A DNA stretch of 38,016 bases, taken from positions 1-38,016 of the forward strand of contig WHUX01000360.1 of the NCBI GenBank assembly GCA_015179025.1. The letters are read 5' to 3'. The translations under genes and the position numbers were made by a program. The notes beneath the pieces are model-generated. The model had not been told where the DNA came from and did not search any database. It worked only from the letters and a program-made list of their open reading frames with translations. Positions within the stretch are counted from its first letter, which is position 1, and every line of letters begins with the position of its first letter. This document shows, one piece after another, positions 29,860 through 38,016 of the stretch. The DNA is from Terfezia claveryi (lineage: Eukaryota > Ascomycota > Pezizomycetes > Pezizales > Pezizaceae).

Positions 29860-30990
29860 ATGTCCGCGAACATTCCACTACCCGCCGATAGATTCGCAGC
29901 CTGGAGGGCGACTCCGATTCCATCAGACCCGACAGAACTATCAGCATACCGAAGAACTGTGATCGAAATATTCACAGAGACTTATGCCATTGGTGAACAA
30001 CAAGGAGCGGACCTTCAGAAAGCCGAAAAGTGAATCCGAGAAGCCGAAGACGAAATAACCCTCCTTCGAGAAGATGCAGCAGAGGACAGGATAACCATCT
30101 GGAGACTGACTCGTGCCTTGGACCTGGCCGATGGTCCAAAGAACCAGAAAACACAAGACCTACCAACCCCGCCCAAGTTTAATGGGGACCGGGGCCGGTT
30201 ACGAGCATGGAAGAACTCTGTGCAAATAAAACTCTCTGGGGACTCGGCGAAGTTCCCCACTGTCCACCACCAGCTCTCATATGTCTATGGCCTCCTGGAG
30301 GGTAAGGCCATGGACCAGGTACAGCCCTTCGTCAAGGCAACGGGGATTGATCTAGTAGATATCCCGGCACTAATGACAATCTTGGACCGAGCCTTCGGGG
30401 ACCCGGATCCTAAAGGAACCGCCAGCAGGGCCCTGCGAGACCTCAAGCAAAAGCACAATGAACTATCAACCTATGTTGCCGAGTTCTCCAGGCTGGCAGC
30501 AGAGCTCAATTGGAATGACGAAGCCAAGCTCGACCAGTTCAAAGACGGGCTTACCTTCGAGCTGAAAAAGGCTCTGGTCTACTGCCCACCGACCAAGACC
30601 CTGGAGGAACTTATTGAGCAAGCTAGCTGGGTGGAACAGCAGACAGTGGCACTAAGAGCCCCCCAAAAGACACTCCCGACCTCGACTCCCCGTACCCCCT
30701 TCCCGATAGCACGCACCCAACAACAACCCACACCGGTCAACAAGCCTGCACACCCCTCCCTGGTAGCGGGTGGGGCTGCCCCCATGGACCTGTCAGCAGG
30801 TAGACCTCGTCTTACCCAGGAGGAAAGGGACCGTCGCCGTACTCAGGGTTTGTGCATTGCATGCGGAAAGGGGGACCATTTCATTACAGCGTGCCCCCTT
30901 CGAAAAAACCGCTCAATGGCCGTCCACGCCATCTCCGAATCCAGAATCGAGGAGGTTGACGAGTCGGGAAAAGCCCTGTCCCTTGCCTAG
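29860..30990 (+). pseudogene. gag: Ty3-II Gag (one in-frame stop)
   Basis: A 376-codon frame from the first ATG after the PBS. Capsid signature PPKFNGDRGRLRAWK (about residue 104), then FGDP..STYVAEF, linker, and CCHC zinc knuckle CIACGKGDHFITAC (about 333-346). The only stop is TGA at 30031-30033, after KAEK, explained by CGA to TGA. Otherwise it is open to TAG at 30988-30990, inside the frameshift stem-loop. Pol is in the -1 frame. Confidence 0.92.
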
Positions 30991-31010
30991 TTACTGACAC
31001 TAGCAAGGGA
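30966..31010 (+). promoter_or_regulatory. Programmed -1 frameshift signal, Ty3-II gag/pol
   Basis: GGGAAAA at 30966-30972 in frame G GGA AAA, a 6-nt spacer, then TCCCTTGC (30979-30986) pairing with GCAAGGGA (31003-31010). The gag TAG is at the base of the inner stem, as in element I. Confidence 0.8.
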
Positions 31011-34000
31011 CCTGCCTCAGGCCATTTGTCTTTGTCTGCATTTTCTGTTTTTTCTACTGTTGATGAATCTCGCTTGTTCAGCGATCATTTTGTTGTATCT
31101 ATCTCCCTCAGAATCAATGATAGAACAATCAATACGTCAGCACTTATAGATTGCGGAGCTTCAGGAATTGCATTCATTGACCAAGCCTTTGTCAGTAAAT
31201 TCTCTATACCCACGTCCAAGCTCAAAACTCCCTATGTTCTGGATGTCATTGACGGTCGACCCATCTCCTCCGGGGATATCACCGATATTGCGTGCTTGTC
31301 TGCCCTGGTGGGGGATCACTCCGAGGCCAACCTCCCCATGTTCATCACTAAGCTAAAATACCCAATTGTCCTCGGAATCCCCTGGCTCAGAATGCATGAT
31401 GTATCAGTCAGCTTTGGCTCGTACACCCTGCAGTTCAATAGCCAGTATTGCCAAAAACACTGCGGAAATCCAAAGGCCACTGTTACTGGGCTGTGTGCCT
31501 TGCCACCTCCGATAACCCACCCGACCCAGTTGGTACCTCGGCATGCGCACCTCGATGCCAATCCCCCTGTTTCCCCAATTCCCCCTATTGTACCGCCTCC
31601 AAAACCTCTGAATGTTAGCTTTATCGGAGCAGGGGCTTTCGCTTACCTCACCAGGAGGCACAAGCTGAAGGCTCACGCCCTGTCCATACATGAGGTAAAC
31701 CTGGAGATTGACAAGACGAGGTCTAAGGAGGAGTGGAAGTCCATGGTCCCAGACGAATACCATGAATTCATCAACCTGTTCTCGGAGAAGGCTGCAGAAA
31801 AGCTCGCACCCCACCGGCCATATGACCACACTATTCCGCTGATAGAGGGTAAGACCCCCCCCCCTATGGGCCCCTCTACGGAATGTCCCGGTTAGAGCTG
31901 GAAGCTTTGAAGAAATACTTGGAGGAAAACCTCAACAAGAGCTTCATTCGCCATAGCTCCTCACCAGCAGGTGCCCCAGTGCTGTTCGTGAAGAAATCGG
32001 ACGGCTCTCTCTGGTTGTGTGTCGATTACCAGGGCCTAAATGAGATAACGGTCAAAAACAGGTACCCCCTACCTCTGATCCAGGAGACATTAGCCAGGCT
32101 TTCCAAGGCAAAATGGTTCACCAAATTGGACTTGTGAGGGGCGTACAACCTGGTACGGATCGCCGAAGGGGAGGAGTGGAAAACGGCCTTCCGGACACAT
32201 TACGGCCACTTTGAGTACAACGTCATGCCCTTTGGCCTAACCAACGCCCCTGCCTCCTTCCAGCACTTCATCAATGACACCTTACGGGACTTTCTGGATG
32301 TGTTCTGCATGGCCTACCTTGATGATATCTTGATTTATTCAGATACCCTAGCAGAGCACAAGATTCATGTCCGGCAGGTATTGGAGAAGCTGGAGCAAGC
32401 TGGGTTGTACCTCAAGCCCGAGAAATGTGAATTCCATGTGCAGGAGGTTAAGTATCTAGGGTTGATCATCACCACGGAAGGTATTAGAATGGACCCCGCC
32501 AAGGTCACTGCCGTTCAGGAATGGGAAATCCCAGCAAATCTCAAAGATGTTCAGGCCTTCCTGAGATTCGCCAACTTCTACCGACGGTTCATTCTAGGAT
32601 ATTCCAAGATCGTGGCCCCCCTCACAGCCCTAACCAAAAAAGACCGGCGATTCCACTGGAGTCTAGAAGCCCAATCCGCCTTCCAGAACCTCAAGGAAGC
32701 CTTCTGCTCAGCACCCATACTGGCCCACTTTAATCCCGATAGCGAGTGTATCATGGAAACGGATGCCTCCGACTATGTTTCTGCTGGAATCCTGTCCCAG
32801 TATGTCAATGGAGTCCTCCACCCGGTGGCCTATTTCTCCAAAAAGCACTCCCCGGCGGAGTGTAATTACGAGATCTATGATAAGGAGTTAATGGCCATTG
32901 TGCGAGCATTCGAGGAGTGGAGGCCACACCTGGAGTCAGCTAAGGGGATCATTGAGGTGCTATCCGATCATAAGAATCTTGAGTACTTCACTACCACTAA
33001 GCTGCTGAACCGACGGCAGGCTAGGTGGTTAGAGTTCTTATCTCGATTCAACTTCAAGATCAAGTATCGGCCTGGAAAGGCTGGTGGGAAACCAGACGCA
33101 CTGACTAGGAGATCAGGAGATCTCCCTAAGGGGGGGGATGAAAGGCTAAAATACCAGAACCAGGTGGTACTGAAGCCGGAAAATCTTGACCTGGCTGCCA
33201 ATGTTCTGGCTGAGGCTGAGGCTGAAGCTGAGATCGTGGATGTCGAGGATGATGCAGATGCTGGAAGTGATCTCTGACAACAGGTAAAAAGGGCATACGC
33301 GGAGGACCCACTGGCCAAAGATATTATCGCCGCAGTGGATTCTGGCCAGCGCCGCCACACCAAGATTTCCCTAGCCAAGTGTACGACTCAGAACGGCCTT
33401 CTCTATCACTTGGACCGCCTCTACGTGCCTGCAGACGATGAGCTATGCCTGCGATTGATCAAGGAACACCACGACACACTGGCAGCGGGTCACCCTGGAG
33501 TGGCTAAGACGTTAGAGTTGCTGTCCAGGCAATATACGTGGATTGACCAACGGAAGGAAGTGGAGCGGTACATATGGAATTGCCATGTCTGCAAGCATGC
33601 CAAACCCACCCGTCACGCTCCTTATAGTACCCTGAAGCCCCTGGAAGTCTCAGAACAACCCTAGCAACACCTGACTATGGACTTCATCACCGGATTGCCG
33701 GAAGACTCGGGATTCAATGCCATCTTGATGGTAGTGGATCGGTTAACGAAAATGAGGCATGTGATACCCTATCGAGACACCTGCTCGGCCCCCGAATTGG
33801 CATCCCTCTACCTGGATAATGTTTTCCATTACCATGGCCTCCCAGCGTTGATTGTCTCAGACCGTGGCCCTCAGTTCGTCGCCGACTTCTGGAAAACATT
33901 CTGTGAGCTGTTGGGTATCGAAGTACACCTGTCTACGGCATACCACCCTCAGACTGATGGCCAGTCAGAACGTATGAACGCCATCATGGAGCAATATCTG

Positions 34001-34735
34001 AGGGCGTACATCAATTACCAGCAGAATAACTGGGTTTCATTGCTGGCCACCTGCGAATTCTCCGCCAACAACCACTTCTCGGAGACCCTGAAGACCTCCC
34101 CATTCCTGGCCAATTATGGCTGGCACCCTCGGTTCGTAGACTCCCTGGCACCTCTGCGCAAGGCCAGGGAGAATGCCCCAGCTAAGGAGTTCGCCACGCA
34201 GATTTCTGAACTTCACTCTACCCTGAAAGCCGAGCTGGGATATGCGCAAGCTAGGCAAGCCGAATATGCCAATGGATCACGGTTGCCAGCCCCCAAGTAT
34301 CAGCCAGGAGATAAGGTATGGCTCTCCAGCAGGCACTTCCAGATAGAACGGCCATCTCGCAAGCTCGATCATAAGTTCCTAGGTCCATTCGAGGTGGTGG
34401 CTACTGTGGGCACTCATGCCTATCGACTGAGGTTCCCCAAGGACATCAAATGCCACCCGGTTGTATACGTATCAGAAATTGAGCCAGCGGCTGATGATCC
34501 CCTCCCAGGGCAGAAACACCCCCCACCCCCTCCAGTGGTTATCGAAGGTGAAGAGGAATAGGAGGTGGAGGAAGTGCTGGACTCGCGAAAGAGGTATGGG
34601 TATCTGCAGTACAAGGTTAAATGGGTAGGGGACGAGGAGGCTACCTGGCAACCCGCTGAGGACCTGGAAAATGCTCAGGATCTGGTCTCCCTGTTCCATC
34701 AGCGATACCCGAGGAAGCCCCGTCCAGTTGAGTGA
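30973..34735 (+). pseudogene. pol: Ty3-II Pol: protease, RT, RNase H, integrase, chromodomain (broken)
   Basis: Protease ALIDCGAS at about 31140. RT has [14 protein letters not shown] (about 31990), where Element I has R for W, and YLDD at 32315-32326. RNase H has [12 protein letters not shown] and SDHKNLEYF. Integrase has HHDTLAAGHPG...CHVCK and a D,D,E core MDFITGLP, SDRGPQF, TDGQSERMN (33677-33990). GPFEV and the chromodomain YKVKWVGDEEATWQP (34609-34655) end it. Lesions: a C run of 10 at 31855-31864 that shifts frame before RT (7 C in element I); TGA 32135, TGA 33275, TAG 33662 (TGG in element I), TAG 34559. The stops at 33275 and 34559 are shared with element I. Confidence 0.93.
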
Positions 34736-34922
34736 TCTCCCTATGTCTGAATTGGGGTTCCTGTCCTTGTTCTTGTTGTTGTTGTCTCTGTTGTCACCTG
34801 CGACGTATATGGTGGGTCTTTGTTATTTGGAGTTGGGGTTCTCGTTCTTGCACTTGTTGTTGTTTCCTGTGTTGATTTTGCCGGTTGCTGTGCCCAGGCC
34901 TCCGTCACTGGAGCTCCAGCCT

Positions 34923-34932
34923 AAAGGGGGAA
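34923..34932 (+). promoter_or_regulatory. Polypurine tract of Ty3-II
   Basis: AAAGGGGGAA three bases before the 3' LTR, at the same offset as in element I. Confidence 0.8.
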
Positions 34933-34935
34933 TAG

Positions 34936-35487
34936 TGTCACAACCATGTCCTTCGTCTTGATTTGACACTCGAACAGGCTTGTTTGGGTGTCGTGCTGTT
35001 CTGACACTCGAACAGGCTTGTTCGGGTGTCGTCGATAGGTGATTGTTATCTTAGCTTCCGAGATAGGAATCTCGGGAAGCTTATTCCTTCCACGACCTTG
35101 GCCTGGAATCATGTATATATATCTTCGTTTCTCCGCCCTCTCGTTGGATCCCCATCCAACGTCTTGTATACCCAATACAGGGCCTTACTTCTCTCCACGT
35201 TGGTGCATCTCCCTTGTGCACCTCCTTGTCTCGCCTCGACTCTGCAGGCCTGCTGCCCACCCCGCGAACCTCCTTGCCTTGCCTTACCTTGCCTTGCCTT
35301 GCCTCGCCTTGTCTCTGCAGCCCTGCTGCCTCCTACTACTCCCGTATGCCTCTCTCGCCCTCGCCCTTGCCCCCGTCCTAGTCTTTCCTCTAGTTACACA
35401 CGTAGCGTTCCTACGTGTGTGTTACCCTAGCCTTGCCCTTGCCCCGGCGTACCCCTTGGTCGCCTTATTCCCAGAGCCATCGTCACA
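34936..35487 (+). repeat. 3' LTR of Ty3-II (552 bp)
   Basis: Same length as the 5' LTR. Differences are mostly C/T or G/A, often at CpG (for example ACCGTG/ACCATG at the start). TATA at 35114-35122 and ATCCAACGT at 35154-35162 keep the 40-nt spacing. Confidence 0.93.
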
Positions 35488-35618
35488 CAGTTAGTTAGAT
35501 ATCTGACGTAGTACACACAAATTGCTCACTTGAGTGTCTTCCCACCACTGTGTAGTATGGATCTCACTATATACTCTGTTCCCTTCGTTGTCGTATTCTT
35601 GCCACGGGCCCCAGGCCA
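35488..35618 (-). pseudogene. Plavaka copy B transposase, exon end and intron 5' half
   Basis: The minus strand encodes VAWGPWQEYDNEGNRVYSEIHTTQWWEDTQ in two-codon-level agreement with copy A. A GTGAGC donor follows (about 35530) and then the intron up to the Ty3-II insertion point. CAGTT at 35488-35492 is the right target duplication. Confidence 0.8.
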
Positions 35619-35866
35619 CATCAGTAAGAAAAAAGTGGCATCGGGACGCCAGGTGGTGTCTCCAGGAGACAGGGTTGTCTCTGGTGTCTTTTGTGTCTTT
35701 TATGTCTCCTGGGTGTCTCCTGGGTGTCTCCCATGTGTCTCCCAGTGTCTCCCAGTGTCTCCTGGAGACACTAGGAGACATTCTGCCAATCGTAGAGACA
35801 CACCTTGTCTCCAGTGGCAATACTGTCTCTAGAGACACTGGGGACAAACTATTTTCTTTCCTGATG
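35619..35866. mobile_element. 248-bp MITE with CATCAG termini inside Plavaka copy B
   Basis: Starts CATCAGTAAGAAAAAAG and ends CTTTCCTGATG, flanked by CA on both sides (35617-35618 and 35867-35868). Copy A has the empty site GGCCATCTCGC. The ends resemble the Plavaka 3' terminus, including a GGGACG box, so it could be mobilised by Plavaka transposase. The interior is almost entirely GTGTCTCC-type repeats in both orientations, with palindromes such as TGTCTCCAGGAGACA. Confidence 0.75.
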
Positions 35867-36571
35867 CATCTCGCTGGCATAAACCTTTTGGCATAGAAGG
35901 TACTTCACTGCTGCAATAATATTCCGATAATAAAAGGCTACCCCCTTGAGTAATGGGTAGTTCACTGTTTCTGAGTGCCAGGAAGGTTCATTTGCCGCCG
36001 CGTCGATAAGCTTATACATTGTATATGCTGACCGAAATTGAACCTCGTGCGTTGGATTGAGGCCTTTCAAGAGGTTATCCTTGAAAAACTGGTCGATCTT
36101 TGACTGTGAGGTCTTTGTAGAATTGAAGAAGCATGCCAGTCGATAATCAATTGAGGTGTAGAATGGAGCAAACAAATTGAAGTTTCAGTCTTCCTCCGGA
36201 AATACATGTGGACGTATTGGGTTGCCTGCACGTGGATAGGTAATTGCATCAATGTGCTGACTTCCCTCATCGGATTTTGGTTCAATACAAAAAGTTCGAT
36301 CCTCCCTATCAGATCCCTCGCTATGGCATGAATCAGAGTAGTAATCAACATCAGCAGATATAATATCTGTGAAATTGACTTCGTCTATATCATAATCTAA
36401 ATTAGTAGTATCTCTAGTGTTGGAGAACCGATGCTTTCGAGACGGTGGCAGTGGCCCATTAAGATCCTTCACATTTTTTTCAGGATGAACCTTCTCCAGA
36501 TGATTTGAATATGCTCCAGCTGAAGTATAAAATCGTGGGCACCATTGGCATAGGGTTTTGTATCTGTTCAT
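35867..36571 (-). pseudogene. Plavaka copy B transposase, N-terminal segment
   Basis: ATG at 36571. C2H2 zinc finger (CQWCPRFYTSAGAYSNHLEKVH region), acidic/tyrosine-rich stretch, FFNSTKTSQSKIDQFFK and TVNYPLLKGVAFYYRN, the last being the point where LARD2 hit copy A. One TGA at about 36185 after FPEED (CGA in frame in copy A). The MITE interrupts it after YASEM. Confidence 0.87.
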
Positions 36572-36849
36572 TTTGAAACATCATGGAGGTTGTAAAATGT
36601 TGTAAGAGACAGATTTGTGGTGTAATATTTTCATTAACAGAATCTCAGGGAATAAGCTTCGTAAGTGCCAAGGCTCCAATTGCACTGAATAAAGGATCCT
36701 ATCTGACGTGATGCGTTGGATTTTGCCAAGATCGACTGCACACGATACCCTTGGCCCCACCCCCCTTCCTAATCTTCTCTCTACTTACTTTCTTCCTTCT
36801 ACCCACACCAAATACACAACCTTTGCATCCTTCCTTACTTCCCTCTACG

Positions 36850-36957
36850 ATGGAGACTGCCCTCTACCTCTGGAGTCTGGAGAGCTCTTACCTTCATCTT
36901 GTTGCATCTAAATTCAACGCAGCGATCAGCCAACTGAAGCCACTGCGATCACGCTAG
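36850..36957 (+). pseudogene. Small plus-strand ORF, copy B
   Basis: Counterpart of 22481-22633, shortened to 35 residues by TAG (TGG in copy A). Further right, at about 37034-37110, the plus strand reads MPLFCRVQGCPRQYF..GYKFRLHW, a possible CX4C..H finger-like piece. Copy A has lost most of it by a deletion. Whether the two are exons of one gene is unknown. Confidence 0.22.
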
Positions 36958-37145
36958 CAAGAACAACAAGATGAGGCTGGGGTGCTTCCTATCCTTGGTT
37001 AAGGTCCTATCTATGACCCTCACTTCAACCATGCCACTTTTTTGCCGAGTTCAGGGCTGCCCAAGGCAATACTTCACTGGATACAAGTTCCGACTTCATT
37101 GGATACAAGTTCCGACTTCACTAGTTGGAACACTCTCATAGTTTA

Positions 37146-38016
37146 TTATGTTTGCTCTCCCCCTTTAATAAAACTACAATTTCCAACCTGAACAAAAGAA
37201 TCACTTCCTGCATAAACCTTGATATTGACTCTTCCATCGCCCAAATCATCAATCTTTTCCTCCCTCATTCTTCCTCTCTGACTACGTTTCCATAGACGTT
37301 CGCAACGGGTATGCCGTTGTCTTAGCCGTTGTCTTATCCGCTGCCTCTGATTTAACTTTGCAGATTGAGGAGAAGCTAGATTTGGAGGAGCTACTAGAGT
37401 TAGGGGACGTATTGGGGTCGGCGGAGGCACGGGAGGGGTTGGAAATAGGACTGCGAGTGGCATATTTTCTTGGTTCTCTAATTCATTACTAGTTATAGAT
37501 AATCCGACTCTAAACGTTTCTTTGCTCACTTACCATGTGGTGATGGCGACGTGGGTGGTACTTCCATATCCTCCTCCATATCCTCAACATCGGTAGTTAA
37601 TTCCGATACACTTTGGAGAGGAGCTATCTGCTTACGCCAGCTTCGTGTTCTATATAATGTCTTCATTGGGTCTTCATTAATACTAAGAAAATATTAGCTA
37701 GGACTAAGACTCTCGCTCCAATTATGGGAGGGCTCTTGCTCCAATTATGGGACAGCTCTCGCTCCAATGGGAGGTCTCTCACTCTAATGGGAGGACTCTC
37801 ACTCTAATGGGAGGGCTCTCACTCCAAAGGGGTCTCCTAAGAGGGGCTCTCAACCAAAAGGGGGCTTTCTCAACCAAAGGAGGGCTTTCTCAACCAAAGG
37901 GGGGCTTTCTCAACCAAAGGGGGGCTTTCTCAACCAAAGGGGGTTTCTTTGCTAAGCTAAGTAGGACATACCTATTAGTACTATCGTTTGGAGATAGCTC
38001 TGGTGGTGGGAACATC
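37146..38016 (-). CDS. Plavaka accessory gene, copy B (three exons, start outside window)
   Basis: Predicted exons are 38016-37972 (partial), 37682-37534 and 37477-37146. Introns are 37971-37683 (289 nt, GTATGT...TTCTTAG) and 37533-37478 (56 nt, GTAAGT...ATTAG). The frame is open across all junctions and ends in TGA/TAG at 37146. It encodes MFPPPELS, then TRSWRKQIAP, an acidic VEDMEEDMEVPP, a proline-rich PVPPPTPI and a basic RQRIRQRLRQRHTR tail, followed by about 35 residues missing from copy A. Same strand as and 575 bp upstream of the transposase ATG. It appears less decayed than copy A. Function unknown; the charge pattern suggests nucleic-acid or terminal-repeat binding (inference). Confidence 0.6.
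37704..37950 (+). repeat. 20-bp minisatellite in accessory-gene intron 1, copy B
   Basis: Same two linked 20-bp arrays as at 23262-23510, with individual units changed but intron length unchanged at 289 nt. Confidence 0.85.

Larger units (their letters stand above)
29277..35487 (+). mobile_element. Ty3/gypsy chromovirus element II, complete (6211 bp)
   Basis: Structure as element I: 552-bp LTRs, self-priming PBS, gag, -1 frameshift, pol with chromodomain, polypurine tract, LTR, and CAGTT duplications. It lies in the intron of Plavaka copy B. It is a sister of element I, with closely related proteins and somewhat diverged LTRs. Decay: one stop in gag; a frameshift and four stops in pol. Confidence 0.95.

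Noticed and set aside
29311..30033. 240-codon ORF running from LTR into gag II
   Set aside because: Its first half is LTR U3/R/U5 sequence upstream of the predicted transcript start region and PBS; gag begins at 29860.
1..38016. tRNA or rRNA genes
   Set aside because: No cloverleaf with A/B boxes or rRNA-like sequence was recognised; the only tRNA-related signals are the copia primer sites.

Overview
The window is a transposon graveyard from a filamentous fungus. Fungal origin is supported by short GT...AG introns of about 45-66 nt with CTAAC-like branch sites, Plavaka-type transposases, chromodomain Ty3/gypsy elements and copia elements primed by an initiator-tRNA-Met half molecule. Pezizomycete ascomycetes and agaricomycetes both fit, and the sequence alone does not decide. 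No tRNA, rRNA or ordinary housekeeping gene is visible. Almost every transposon ORF carries nonsense codons. Where two copies can be compared, these are C-to-T or G-to-A transitions, as expected of methylation-driven deamination or mild RIP-like decay.

Layout. 1-2691: 3' part of Plavaka copy C (+), with its terminus. 2692-4343: copia element 1 (-), LTR plus gag only. 4344-6243: mostly empty, with one orphan exon. 6244-7830: copia element 2 (+), LTR plus gag only. 7831-23592: Plavaka copy A (-), broken by Ty3 element I (8380-16274) and by LARD2 (18400-21605). Ty3-I has LARD1 (14485-16211) inside its 3' LTR. LARD2 holds a 1.6-kb terminal-inverted-repeat insertion. 23593-26753: a spacer with a palindromic MITE, an intact unknown 425-codon gene, and a truncated two-exon gene. 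26754-38016: Plavaka copy B (-), broken by Ty3 element II (29277-35487) and by a 248-bp MITE. It runs off the right edge.

The nesting is proven by target-site duplications: CGGTG (Ty3-I), ATTCC (LARD1), CTGAG (LARD2), CAGTT (Ty3-II) and CA (the MITE). Each sits in sequence that is uninterrupted in the other Plavaka copy or the other LTR.

The most informative points are these. (1) Both Ty3 elements keep a textbook -1 frameshift signal at the gag/pol junction. (2) Both Ty3 elements and both LARDs show Tf1-like self-priming: a 9-nt PBS two bases after the LTR is complementary to a site near the predicted 5' end of the transcript. The primer sequence differs between the families. (3) Plavaka copies A and B carry, upstream of the transposase, a previously unnamed three-exon accessory gene whose 289-nt first intron holds a 20-bp minisatellite. 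(4) A CATCAG-type terminus lies at the 3' end of all three Plavaka copies and at both ends of a MITE.
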